A stretch of DNA of 64,000 bases, from assembly GCF_023347255.1 (NCBI RefSeq), contig NZ_CP094466.1:2542001-2606000 (forward strand). Reading direction: 5' to 3'. Made by a program: the position numbers and the translations under genes. This document shows, piece by piece, positions 43,375 through 52,843 of the stretch (positions within the stretch are counted from its first letter, which is position 1; each line of letters opens with the position of its first letter). The notes beneath the pieces were generated by a model. That model worked only from the letters and a program-made list of their open reading frames with translations, searched no databases and was not told where the DNA came from. This DNA comes from Faecalibacterium sp. I4-3-84 (GTDB lineage: Bacteria; Bacillota; Clostridia; Oscillospirales; Ruminococcaceae).

Positions 43375-43440
43375 CTCCCGACATTTTTGTCGGGAGCATA
43401 CAGGCGAAGCCTCTCCTAGGTGGAGGGGCTCCGATTTTTA
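43375..43440 (+). terminator. Two hairpins after the tail tube gene
   Basis: CTCCCGACA-tttt-TGTCGGGAG is followed by GCCTCTCC-taggt-GGAGGGGC and then ATTTTTATTTT. They may partly terminate transcription so that sheath and tube are made in excess over the tape measure. Confidence 0.7.
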
Positions 43441-43457
43441 TTTTGGAGGAGACAGCT

Positions 43458-44128
43458 ATGAGCAAGAACCTGAAATATTTTATGCGCGAGGCAGCAGAGG
43501 TGGAGAAGGTAGTCACCGTACCGGCCCCGGAGAGCTTTAAGGACGAGAACGGCAAGGTCATCCAGCTCGAGGTCAAGGTGCTTTCCTCTGAGCGTATCCG
43601 CGCCATCAATGAGGGGTACCACACCCACACTGTCGCGCTGGACAAGAAGGGCAATCCCTACATCAACGGCGGCAACGTGGTTTTCCGCGACGAGCGCGAC
43701 AATGCAAAGGCCACCCGTCACATCCTCGTTGAGGCCCTGCAGTACCCCAAGCTGGACGACCCGGAGCTGATGAAGTACTACAACTGCGTGGACATCACCC
43801 AGATGCCGGAAAAGGTTTTCTCCCGCGCCGACGAGTTTGCTCATGTCACCCGCGTCGTCATGGCTCTGCTTGGCATCGGCGGTCAGCTCTCCGAGGAGGA
43901 GCAGAAGCAGGCCGATGAAAAGGAAATCGACGACGCAAAAAACTGATTCGCAGCGCGGGCAGCGAGACGTACTGGGCCCATGTTCTTTGGCAGCGGCACG
44001 GCCTCCGACCGGAGGAGTTCGACCGAATGAGCCGGAGACAGAAGCTCTTTTACATCGCCTCCGAGGAGGAGGAAAGCGCGCGCCCGTGCAGAAGAGATAC
44101 CATGAAGCTCGTCCCTATAAGGCGATAG
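43458..44128 (+). CDS. Tail assembly chaperone with programmed -1 frameshift (XkdN-like)
   Basis: The zero-frame product (43458-43946, 162 residues) resembles XkdN. Its last sense codons are GCA AAA AAC before TGA, which is a canonical A AAA AAC slippery heptamer in phase (43937-43943). After a -1 shift, reading continues LIRSAGSETYWAHVLWQRHG, a sequence typical of the second half of tail chaperones, to a stop at 44128 (223 residues in total). The two forms guide tape measure and tube assembly. The ATG follows GGAGGA. Confidence 0.85.
43937..43943 (+). other. -1 ribosomal frameshift slippery site
   Basis: A AAA AAC in the zero frame, one codon before the TGA stop. The -1 frame downstream is open for 61 codons and encodes a recognisable chaperone extension. 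Confidence 0.85.
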
Positions 44129-44138
44129 GAGGACCGAC

Positions 44139-47100
44139 ATGGCAACACTGAAAGTCGTATTCAAGGCCATCGACGAAATCTCCTCCAAGTTCAACGAGAT
44201 GACGCAGAGCGGCGAACGGGCTCTTGAGGCGTTCGAGAACACCGGCACGGCGGCAGACGGAGCATTGAGCAAGGTCTCCCGCACGGCCGCGCAGACCGCA
44301 AAGAGTACCGACGCTGCTGCTGATTCCGTCGATGACCTGTCCTCGGCCATCGGGGACTACGAAAAAGCCACCGGGCAGGCGGCAAATTCTACCGGCGTCC
44401 TGTCCGAGAAAACGACCGAGACCGAGAAGAACCTCGACGAGGCAGCGGAGGCAGCCCGTAAAGCCTCGGATGAGGTCGAGAAGTTCGGCGATAAGTCCGA
44501 GGAAACTGGCAAGCAGAGCGAGGAATCGAGCAAAAAGAGCCGCGACGGCATCAAGGAGCTGCAGGGCGTCCTTGCGTCGGCCGGAATAGCCGCCACTCTG
44601 AACGAGATTAAGAACGGCTTTTTTGACTGCTCCGAAGCGGCCGCACAGTTCGAGACCTCCACTGCAATGGTTGCTACCATCGCGGATACGAGCCAGAAAT
44701 CCTTGAGCAGCATCTCGAAAGAGGTTCGCAGTTACTCCAACGAGACCGGCGAGGCGGCCAGCGACATGGCGGAGGCGACCTATCAGGCCATTTCAGCCAG
44801 CATCAACACGGCGGACGCTGCGGCCTTTGCGGGAACCGCGACCAAGCTGGCCGTCGGCGGCTTTACGTCGGCGACCACGGCTGTTGACGTTCTGACAACG
44901 GCCATCAATGCCTACGGCCTCGCGGCGTCGGATGCAACGCAGCTTTCCGACTACCTTATCACCACCCAGAACCTCGGCAAAACGAGCGTGGACCAACTGG
45001 CGCAGAGCGTCGGCAAGGTCATTCCTCTGGCGTCTGCGTACAACGTCCAGATGGACAATCTTAGCTCGGCTTACGCTGTCCTAACCGCCAACGGTATCGC
45101 TACCGCAGAATCCGGCACCTATCTCAAGTCGATGCTGAATGAGCTCGGCGACACCGGCAGCGGCGTTTCTGAGGTCCTGCTGAACTCCACCGGCAAGACC
45201 TTTGCGCAGCTCATGGAGCAGGGCTACTCGCTCGGCGATGTTATGGCTATGCTGGGTAACGCGGTAGATGGAGACAGCACAGCGTTCAACGCCCTGTGGA
45301 ACTCCACGGAGGCCGGTATCGGCGCACTGTCCCTGTTCAACGCAGGAGCAGACAAGTACAACAGTGTGCTCGAATCCATGCGTACCAGCGCAGGAGCAAC
45401 CGAAAAGGCATACTCCACGATGGCGGACACGACCGACAAGAGCAAGCAGCGGATGGAGAATGCGTTCAACAACCTGAAAATCTCTGTCGGCGATGTGCTC
45501 AACCCCGCGCTCACGCAGGTATACGAGGGATTCACCAACGTATTTGCGGGCATGAGTGATTTTGTGGACGAGCACCCGGCCGTCGTGGCGGCCATTTCGG
45601 CCATTGCGGTCGGCGTGGGCGGATTCACGGGCGCGCTGGCTGCCTACAACCTCGCAACCACGGCTGCGAAGTTCGTGACGGAGGCATTCACTGCGACGCT
45701 GGCGGCTAACCCTTACGTCCTCGCGGCAGCAGGCATTGTTGCTGTTACAGCAGCGGCCGTTACCCTGACCGGAGTGCTGATTACGCAGAGCGACGAGTAC
45801 GAGGGCATGACGGCCACCTGCCGTGACCAGTACGACGAGCTGCAGAGGCTGAACGACCAGTACAATGCAGCCTGTGAGCAGTACGGCGAGAACTCCGACG
45901 CGGCCAACAGCCTGCGTTACCAGCTCGACCAGCTCAACGACGAGTTTGAAACCAACCGGCAGACCGTCAAGGAGTTTGTGGCGGAGTGCGACGGCCTCGT
46001 CGAGAGCCACAACAAGGTCATGGACGCCTACAACAGCTCCACCTCGAGCATCAAGGACCAAGAGCTCGGCACACTGGCTCTGACCCAGCGGCTCGGGGAG
46101 TTGGCCTCGCAGAACACGCAGACCACCGCGAGCTACACGGAGATGAAAGCCATCATCGACCAGCTCAACGCCGACGTCCCGGGTCTCGGCCTGACCTACG
46201 ACGGCGTGACCGAAAGCGTAGACGCGACCGTCGAGGCCATCAAGAAAGCCGCAAAGGCGCAGGCTGATTCGGAGTACAAGGCCGAGCAGCAGCAGACCTA
46301 TGTTGACCTGCTGAAAGAGCAGAGCAGCCTCGAGCAGCAAATCTCGGAGGCGGAGGCCAACCTCGACGCGGAGCGTCAGCGGCGCGGCATGAGGCAGGAC
46401 GACGTCACCGGCGACTGGGTCAGCGGCAGCGGCTTTTGGATGGAGGACAGTCCGTGGGTGGCGTGGACTTCCGACATCGACGATTACAAGAAATCCCTCG
46501 AGGAGCTGCAAGCTGCCTACGACGAGAACCAGCAGACCCTCTCCGACATCGAGGGCGAGTGGCGCGGCGTCGCGCAGGCGGTCGAGGATTCGCAGAACCA
46601 GACCGTCAGCTATGAGGAGGCAGTAAGCGCGACCGTCAGCACGGCACAGACAGAGCTCGATAACCTCACGGCGGCCTATGACAAGGCGTATGAATCGGCC
46701 CGGACGAGCATCGAGGGGCAAATCGGTCTGTTTGACACGATGAAAACCTCGTCTGAGCTGTCCATCAGCGACATGGAAAAGGCCATGCAGAGCCAGACGG
46801 ACTACCTCAACCTCTACTCTGAAAACCTCAAAAAGGCCGCAGAATACGGCCTCGATGACGGCCTGATTAAGTCGTTGAGTGACGGCAGCGAGGAAAGCGC
46901 GGGCTACATCAACGCCATCATCCAGAACATCGAGAAACTGGGAGGCAGCACCGAGGGTATGCCCGCAGCGGCCTCCAAGTTCGTCACCGAGTTTAACTCC
47001 AAGTTTGAGGAGACCGAAAAGGCAAAGGACACCTTCGCGGACAACGTCGCCAAGATGGAAACCGACTTCGACGAGAAGATGGGCGAAATCGAGACCCGGA

Positions 47101-47963
47101 TGTCCAAGACGGTTCAAAACATGGAGATGACCGACGAGGCCCGGAAAGCGGCACAGGATACCATCAAGGCCTACTGTGATGCAATCCGCTCCATGACCGG
47201 CGAGGCTGGGAGCGCAGCGGAGGCCGTTGCGAGCGCAGCCGCCTCCCACCTGAAAACTGCGCCGACAACGACGCCAACCACCACGACAGTCTCCGGTCAC
47301 GCGAACGGCACTCTGTCCGCACAGGAGGACGTCTACATCGCCGGTGAGGAGGGCCCCGAGCTTATCATCGGCGCGCGTGGGTCCGAGGTGTTCCCCACGC
47401 AGGAGACCGAAAGAATCCTCGCAGCCGTGAACAGCGCGGAAAACGCCACGAACGCCCCGGACGACACCGCGCCGGAGCCGGAGCTGCCCACGGACGTTCC
47501 TGCAACGCCGTTCGCGGCTGCTACACTCCCGGAGCCCACGGCAAGCCCGCTCCCGGAGAACGACCTGCCGGAGGGTATGGAGGCCGTCAAGGAGTATTCC
47601 TATCTCACGGCTGACGGGCAGGGCTCTGATGCGCAGCCCACCGGCATTGAGTACATCGAACCGGAGGTGCAGGCGCAGACTACGGAGGAGGCCGCACCCG
47701 CAGAGGAGGCCCCGGTCAACACGACTGCCCCGGCCGCCAGCGACACGCAGCAGGAGGTCCCGGCCTCCTCCTCGGACGCGCCCAGCATTGGCGAGACCGT
47801 CAAGCGCATTATCATCGAAATCAACGGCAGCGGCTCCATCGACGTCGGCGGCATGAATGAGGAATCCGTCCTCGACATTCTGACGCGCCATGCAAAGCCG
47901 GTCCTTATGAGCATCATCAAGGGCGAAATCTTCGAGGAAGGAGACCTTGCCTATGATTTTTGA
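44139..47963 (+). CDS. Tape measure protein
   Basis: 1274 residues. An N-terminal coiled coil is followed by a TP901-type core (about 170-420, AAAQFETSTAMVATIADTSQ) and two hydrophobic stretches (about 480-560). Long coiled coils (about 590-1020) follow, then a Pro/Glu-rich C-terminus with AGEEGPELIIGARGSEVF. It sets tail length and may help DNA pass the membrane. AGGAGG precedes the ATG. Confidence 0.93.
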   Translation: MATLKVVFKAIDEISSKFNEMTQSGERALEAFENTGTAADGALSKVSRTAAQTAKSTDAAADSVDDLSSAIGDYEKATGQAANSTGVLSEKTTETEKNLDEAAEAARKASDEVEKFGDKSEETGKQSEESSKKSRDGIKELQGVLASAGIAATLNEIKNGFFDCSEAAAQFETSTAMVATIADTSQKSLSSISKEVRSYSNETGEAASDMAEATYQAISASINTADAAAFAGTATKLAVGGFTSATTAVDVLTTAINAYGLAASDATQLSDYLITTQNLGKTSVDQLAQSVGKVIPLASAYNVQMDNLSSAYAVLTANGIATAESGTYLKSMLNELGDTGSGVSEVLLNSTGKTFAQLMEQGYSLGDVMAMLGNAVDGDSTAFNALWNSTEAGIGALSLFNAGADKYNSVLESMRTSAGATEKAYSTMADTTDKSKQRMENAFNNLKISVGDVLNPALTQVYEGFTNVFAGMSDFVDEHPAVVAAISAIAVGVGGFTGALAAYNLATTAAKFVTEAFTATLAANPYVLAAAGIVAVTAAAVTLTGVLITQSDEYEGMTATCRDQYDELQRLNDQYNAACEQYGENSDAANSLRYQLDQLNDEFETNRQTVKEFVAECDGLVESHNKVMDAYNSSTSSIKDQELGTLALTQRLGELASQNTQTTASYTEMKAIIDQLNADVPGLGLTYDGVTESVDATVEAIKKAAKAQADSEYKAEQQQTYVDLLKEQSSLEQQISEAEANLDAERQRRGMRQDDVTGDWVSGSGFWMEDSPWVAWTSDIDDYKKSLEELQAAYDENQQTLSDIEGEWRGVAQAVEDSQNQTVSYEEAVSATVSTAQTELDNLTAAYDKAYESARTSIEGQIGLFDTMKTSSELSISDMEKAMQSQTDYLNLYSENLKKAAEYGLDDGLIKSLSDGSEESAGYINAIIQNIEKLGGSTEGMPAAASKFVTEFNSKFEETEKAKDTFADNVAKMETDFDEKMGEIETRMSKTVQNMEMTDEARKAAQDTIKAYCDAIRSMTGEAGSAAEAVASAAASHLKTAPTTTPTTTTVSGHANGTLSAQEDVYIAGEEGPELIIGARGSEVFPTQETERILAAVNSAENATNAPDDTAPEPELPTDVPATPFAAATLPEPTASPLPENDLPEGMEAVKEYSYLTADGQGSDAQPTGIEYIEPEVQAQTTEEAAPAEEAPVNTTAPAASDTQQEVPASSSDAPSIGETVKRIIIEINGSGSIDVGGMNEESVLDILTRHAKPVLMSIIKGEIFEEGDLAYDF

Positions 47964-48615
47964 GAGCAGTATGCAGCTCTGGATTACGCACAACGGAGAG
48001 CGCGAGAAACTGCGCTTTCCCGTTCTGCCGACGAAGTTCGACGTCACTCACGGGACGAAGAACACGAGTGTCACCATCAGTGGCCTCGGCGAAATCCTCG
48101 TTTTGCAGGACCGGGCGGCCGTGGAGGTATCGTGGGACAGCTTTTTTCCGGCCGCGTATTTTCCGGGCATCCAGACGCCATTTATGCTGTCGTCGCCGGA
48201 TGCGATGATACAGCGGCTTTTCGAGTGGAAAATCAGCGCGAAGCCGGTGCACCTCATTCTGACCGGAACGCGCGTAAACTTCTACGCGGCTATCCAGAGC
48301 TTGCAGCCTTACAGAAAAGGCGGCGACCCCGGGAGCATCTACTACAAAATCAAGCTCAAGGAGTACAGAGAGGTCAGAATCCGGCAGGTCAAAGTCAGCT
48401 CGACCGGAACCGCGACCGTCTCCGGCGGCTCCACCCGGACAGACAACCGAGTGCAGGCGAAAACCTACACGGTCAAGCCCGGAGACTGCCTCTACAACAT
48501 CTCGAAATCGACCCTCGGCGACGGAGGCCGGTACAACGAAATCTATTCCCTGAATAAGGATAAGCTCAAAAACCCGAATTTGATTTATCCCGGACAGGTG
48601 TTGCAGCTCCCGTGA
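47953..48615 (+). CDS. Baseplate hub/tail protein with LysM domain (XkdP-like)
   Basis: 220 residues from ATG 47953. The N-terminal half is a tail hub-like domain (RFPVLPTKFDVTHGTKN). Residues about 170-220 are a LysM domain (KTYTVKPGDCLYNISKSTL ... LIYPGQVLQLP), which binds peptidoglycan. It overlaps the tape measure gene by 11 bases. Confidence 0.85.
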   Translation: MIFESSMQLWITHNGEREKLRFPVLPTKFDVTHGTKNTSVTISGLGEILVLQDRAAVEVSWDSFFPAAYFPGIQTPFMLSSPDAMIQRLFEWKISAKPVHLILTGTRVNFYAAIQSLQPYRKGGDPGSIYYKIKLKEYREVRIRQVKVSSTGTATVSGGSTRTDNRVQAKTYTVKPGDCLYNISKSTLGDGGRYNEIYSLNKDKLKNPNLIYPGQVLQLP

Positions 48616-48624
48616 GGTGAGGCA

Positions 48625-49845
48625 ATGGGCAAGATTACATTCCTCGTCACAAAAGGCGAGACCACCTACGACATGAGCGAGCTGGTGGAGAGCGCGACAT
48701 GGAGCGGCCGAAAGGGCTCCCCGGCGCGCACTCTTTCCGTATCGCTTATCGACGATGACGGCTGGAAACACGCCCGTTCCGGCATTGATGTCACCAAGGG
48801 AAACCACTGTGTTTTTTATTGGGAGGGCGCAGAGCTGTTTCGCGGCATCATCATGCAGCAGAAGCAGAGTACGAAAAAGACCATGACCATCAAGGCCTAC
48901 GACGTGGGTATCTACCTGTCGAACAACAAAGACAGCTTTTGCTACAAGCAGAAAAAGGCGTCCGAAATCTTCAAGGACTGCTGCGACCGATTCCAGATTC
49001 CGTACAAGGATGTGGCTGACACCGGCTACGTCATCTCGGAGCTGCCAAAGGCCAAAACGACAGCCTACGATGTCATTCTGGACGCCTTGAGCCTCACGTT
49101 TAAGGCCACCGGCATCAGGCATTATGTGACGTCAGCCGACGGGAAACTGAGCTTGATAAAGCGGAAAGACAGCATTCTGCAATGGGTGGTGGAAACCGGC
49201 CGGAACCTTATAAGCTACGACTACACTTGCAGCATCGAGAAAGTGAAAACCCGCATAAAGCTGCTGTCTAAGGAGGACAAAGTGCTCGCCGAAAAGGCGG
49301 ACACGGAGCTCGAAAAGACCATTGGCATCATGCAGGACATTTCCACGCCCGACAGCAACACCGAGGAGGCGAACCTCACGGACATGGCTGAATCCATGCT
49401 CGCAGAGCAGAAGCTCCCCAGCAAAACGCTGACAATCGAGGGCCTCGGGCAGGCAAACGTCATTTCCGGCGTCGGCCTGTGCATCATCATCAGGCCGCTC
49501 GGCATCTCGAACAGCTACTATGTAGACGAGGATACCCACACATTCAAGGGCAACTACCATTCGATGCGCCTTACCTTGAACATGGCAACAGACACCGAGC
49601 GGAGCGCAAAGGCGAGCGATGAAAAGAGCTCGACCTCGCACTCCGTCGGCGATAAGGTCCAATTTTCGGGCGGCCCTCAGTACGTGGCGTCCACCGCGAC
49701 GTCTCCGACCAACAGCCCGAAAGCGGGACCGGCGAAAATCACCGCCATCGCCAAGAGCAAGAACGCAAAACACCCGTACCACATCATCCACACGGACAAG
49801 CAGAGCACCGTCTATGGATGGGTGGACGCCAGTCAAATTGGATAG
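48625..49845 (+). CDS. Baseplate hub protein (XkdQ-like)
   Basis: 406 residues. The gp27/gpD-like hub fold spans most of the length (GRKGSPARTLSVSLIDDDGW, AYDVGIYLSNNKDSFCY). The C-terminal 60 residues look like an SH3-type module (YHIIHTDKQSTVYGWVDA). It follows the LysM protein as in PBSX. Confidence 0.85.
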   Translation: MGKITFLVTKGETTYDMSELVESATWSGRKGSPARTLSVSLIDDDGWKHARSGIDVTKGNHCVFYWEGAELFRGIIMQQKQSTKKTMTIKAYDVGIYLSNNKDSFCYKQKKASEIFKDCCDRFQIPYKDVADTGYVISELPKAKTTAYDVILDALSLTFKATGIRHYVTSADGKLSLIKRKDSILQWVVETGRNLISYDYTCSIEKVKTRIKLLSKEDKVLAEKADTELEKTIGIMQDISTPDSNTEEANLTDMAESMLAEQKLPSKTLTIEGLGQANVISGVGLCIIIRPLGISNSYYVDEDTHTFKGNYHSMRLTLNMATDTERSAKASDEKSSTSHSVGDKVQFSGGPQYVASTATSPTNSPKAGPAKITAIAKSKNAKHPYHIIHTDKQSTVYGWVDASQIG

Positions 49846-49857
49846 GAGGAGCTGCAC

Positions 49858-50376
49858 ATGAACCCGGATGAAGCGACGAGCCTAAAGCAACTCTTCCTCT
49901 CCATGCTGCCGAAAGACGGCGGCATCGTTGTCGGCACGGTCACGAAAGAGAGCCCGCTCACCATCCAGATAGAGAACGACGAAAAGCTTGAAATCTCTGG
50001 CAGCGCGCTCCTCGTCCCCCGGAACCTGACCGACTATCAAGTGAAAGTAGACATCGCCCTCGCGGACGGCAAAATCGACAGCAACACCCATGTGGGAGGC
50101 GCGCACGGCCACAAGTTTCAGTTGTTCGATTCCAGAGGCGGAGGAGTGACCGGCATCGTCGGCTGCCCTTTCGAGGGTGCAAAAGACGAGCCCAATGGAG
50201 ACTATCACAAGGTCGAGAGCAGCAAGGAGAGCTCACACATCCACTCGCTGAAAACCTTTTCCATCGAGAGCGGTCTGCTGACCGTTTACAATGCGCTCAA
50301 GACGGGCGAATCTGTCTACCTTCTCCGCTTCAACGACGGTAAGAGCTACTACGCTCTTGAGAGGGCTATCGTATGA
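49858..50376 (+). CDS. Baseplate protein, DUF2577-like (XkdR)
   Basis: 172 residues. An OB-like N-terminal part (VGTVTKESPLTIQIEND) and the GGAHGHKFQLFDSRGGG segment fit the DUF2577 spike/hub group. AGGAGG precedes the ATG, and its end overlaps the next gene by 4 bases. Confidence 0.75.
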   Translation: MNPDEATSLKQLFLSMLPKDGGIVVGTVTKESPLTIQIENDEKLEISGSALLVPRNLTDYQVKVDIALADGKIDSNTHVGGAHGHKFQLFDSRGGGVTGIVGCPFEGAKDEPNGDYHKVESSKESSHIHSLKTFSIESGLLTVYNALKTGESVYLLRFNDGKSYYALERAIV

Positions 50377-50780
50377 GCAGAGTATTTGTTCCCATTCCCA
50401 TTTCCGGCATCGAGGAGGAGAAAGAGCAGCCGTCGCTCACCTACAAGCTCGACCTCGATACCGGGCGCATCGTCGGAAAGGTTGACGGCCTCGAAGCCGT
50501 CAACCAGTTTATTTTGAAAGCACTCATCACTCCGCGTTTCCACTGCCTCGTCTACGACAACCAGTACGGCAGCGAAATCAAGGACACTGTCACGGACGAG
50601 AGCGCGACAGAGGAGCTTATCAGGGCGGAAATCCCGAGACTTGTGGAGGATGCACTCCTCTGCGACGGCCGGATTCTTAAAGTCTATGACTTTGAGTTTG
50701 AGTTCAACGAGGATTCCTGCAACGTCCACTTCACGGCGGACACTATTTACGGGACCACAGAGGTCGAGGAGGTGATATAG
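50373..50780 (+). CDS. Baseplate wedge protein, DUF2634-like (XkdS; gp25-type)
   Basis: 135 residues. LDTGRIVGKVDGLEAVNQFI and FHCLVYDNQYGSEI are typical of XkdS, related to the gp25 lysozyme-like wedge component. It is placed right before the J protein gene. Confidence 0.85.
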   Translation: MSRVFVPIPISGIEEEKEQPSLTYKLDLDTGRIVGKVDGLEAVNQFILKALITPRFHCLVYDNQYGSEIKDTVTDESATEELIRAEIPRLVEDALLCDGRILKVYDFEFEFNEDSCNVHFTADTIYGTTEVEEVI

Positions 50781-50781
50781 A

Positions 50782-51861
50782 GTGTTTGAAGCCCAGACCT
50801 ACGACAAGGTTTTGGAGGAGATTTTGAGCCGCGCGCCGGACGGAATCGACCTCCGGCAGGGCAGCATCTTCTACGATGCTGTCGCAGGCATCGCTTTCAA
50901 AATCGCCAAATACTATGCAGACCTCGAACAGGTGTTCGAGATGGTGTTTCTGGTGACGGCGACCGGCGATTACCTGACGCTCAAGGCAGAGGAATACGCC
51001 GTTTACCGGCAGGCGGCCGCGACGGCAAAGTACCGCATCAAGTACGACGGGGAGCTCCCGGAGCTCGGGACGCGCTTCTTCTGCAGCGGCCAGTATTTTG
51101 TGCTGGCGCAGGATGACGCCCTCGGCATCTACATCGAGGCAGAGAAAGCCGGAACAGAGGCGAACGACATTCCGGCCGGAACCTCTGTTGTGCCGACCGA
51201 CACGCAGCGGAGCCTCACAGCCTGTTCCATCGTCGAGGAACTCGAACCGGGCGCAGACGACGAGGACGACGAGAGCCTCCGAAAGCGTGTACAGGAGAAA
51301 ATCGCCGGACCGGCAGAAAACGGAAACCAGCAGCATTACAAAACGTGGTGCGAGAGCATCTCCGGCGTCGGCCGTGCGCGCATTGTTCCCCTTTGGGCGG
51401 GAGAGAACACGGTCAAAGGCGTTCTCATTGACACGGAGGGCGGCCCGGCATCTGATGCTGTTGTGCAGCGCGTACAGGAGTACATCGACCCGGGCGGGAC
51501 CGGCCTTGGCGAGGGACAGGCCAACATCGGCGCGCACTTCACCGCGACATCCGCCACGGCGAAAAGGGTCAACATCTCTTTCTCCGTGACGCTTGCAAAG
51601 GGAGGAGACCTCGCCAGCGTCAGGAGCGCAGCGCAGACGGCCCTCAAAGCTCAAATCAAGAGCATCAACCTCACCACGGACGACAGCGAAACGCCCACCC
51701 TGCGCATCAGCACGGTCGGCAACACGATTTACAGCCTCTTGGGAGTGCTGGACTACGCAAACCTCCGCTTCAACGGCCAGACGGCAAACGTCGAGGCCGG
51801 AAAAGAGGAGGTATTTGTTTTGGGGGAGGTGACAGTAAGTGAAACCAACCCTGTATCCTAA
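50782..51861 (+). CDS. Baseplate J-like protein (XkdT)
   Basis: 359 residues from GTG 50782. The pattern KYRIKYDGELPELGTRFF and the RIVPLWAGENTVKGVLID region match baseplate J/gp47 family proteins, which connect the hub to the fibres. Confidence 0.88.
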   Translation: MFEAQTYDKVLEEILSRAPDGIDLRQGSIFYDAVAGIAFKIAKYYADLEQVFEMVFLVTATGDYLTLKAEEYAVYRQAAATAKYRIKYDGELPELGTRFFCSGQYFVLAQDDALGIYIEAEKAGTEANDIPAGTSVVPTDTQRSLTACSIVEELEPGADDEDDESLRKRVQEKIAGPAENGNQQHYKTWCESISGVGRARIVPLWAGENTVKGVLIDTEGGPASDAVVQRVQEYIDPGGTGLGEGQANIGAHFTATSATAKRVNISFSVTLAKGGDLASVRSAAQTALKAQIKSINLTTDDSETPTLRISTVGNTIYSLLGVLDYANLRFNGQTANVEAGKEEVFVLGEVTVSETNPVS

Positions 51862-52843
51862 CGGATTCCCCAGCGCATACGAGGAGCTGAAAACATTCTA
51901 CCCGGTGTTCTACCGGGACGTTTTCGAGATGGACGCTATCTGGCGCGCAGCCGGAGGCGGGCTGGACGAAATCGAGGACGGCGTGGACGCTGTTGTCAAC
52001 AACAACTTCGTATCCCTGATGGACACGGATGCGCTGGCGCAGATGGAAACCTTCCTCGGCATCCCTTTGAACCAGAAGCGCACCCTCGAGGCGCGGCGCA
52101 AGCTCGTCGCCTCGTACTTCATCGGCGGCAACCACATCGGCGCGCGAGAAATCAAGGACATCACCCGGGCCTTTACAGAGGGCACTTGTGAGGTCTCTTT
52201 TGTAGGCGGAACGGTCTATATCCATGTGAAGTCCGACATCAAGGACACGCCACCGGAGGATGACTATTACTACATCCTGCGAAAGAAGATACCCGCGCAC
52301 CTCGGCGTATACACCAACATCGAAATCGAGTTCTCGGAGCGGCTCTATGTTGGCTCGAACGCACTCGAGGGCAACCGGTACGACATCGTACCCCCGCCAC
52401 CTGTCGGCCAAAGCGCAGCCGGAGAGCTGCACACCGGCAGCTATATCATGCAGAGCGGCAGGACTGGCATCGACCTGCATCCGCAGCCCGGCCTCTCGTT
52501 TGAGACCGGGCTCCACGCAGCGGCCGTCGTCCTCGAATCGAGCAAAACGGCCGTTGACCTGCCTGCACCGGAGCGGCGCAGCGCGCAGAACGCGCTCCAC
52601 GCCCGCACAGGCATGGTTGAGAGTAGCCGAACGGCCGCAGACATGATTCTGTATAGCGGCTGGGAGGACAGCGCAGAGAGCACCGTAAGGACCGGCGCGG
52701 CCTATGCGCAGACCACGCTCGTCACTATCGCCCCGGCATTTCAGCAGGAGTGCGCGGCCGCAGCATACACGGCCCGGACCGGCTGCGGCGTCATCGAGAA
52801 CACACACTACATTGTGCAGACAGCACAGAAAGGGAGTATCTAA
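51839..52843 (+). CDS. Tail protein XkdU/DUF2313-like
   Basis: 334 residues from GTG 51839 (GGGAGGTG upstream). Residues 1-190 match YmfQ/XkdU tail proteins (METFLGIPLNQKRTLEARRK). The C-terminal 140 residues consist of five or so repeats around LHAxxxxxESSxTAxDL, probably a short adaptor for the fibre encoded next. Confidence 0.8.
   Translation: MKPTLYPNGFPSAYEELKTFYPVFYRDVFEMDAIWRAAGGGLDEIEDGVDAVVNNNFVSLMDTDALAQMETFLGIPLNQKRTLEARRKLVASYFIGGNHIGAREIKDITRAFTEGTCEVSFVGGTVYIHVKSDIKDTPPEDDYYYILRKKIPAHLGVYTNIEIEFSERLYVGSNALEGNRYDIVPPPPVGQSAAGELHTGSYIMQSGRTGIDLHPQPGLSFETGLHAAAVVLESSKTAVDLPAPERRSAQNALHARTGMVESSRTAADMILYSGWEDSAESTVRTGAAYAQTTLVTIAPAFQQECAAAAYTARTGCGVIENTHYIVQTAQKGSI

Noticed and set aside
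45081-48047. 988-codon minus-strand open frame opposite the tape measure gene
   Set aside because: Antisense shadow of a long GC-biased gene; no domain is recognisable and there is no start signal.
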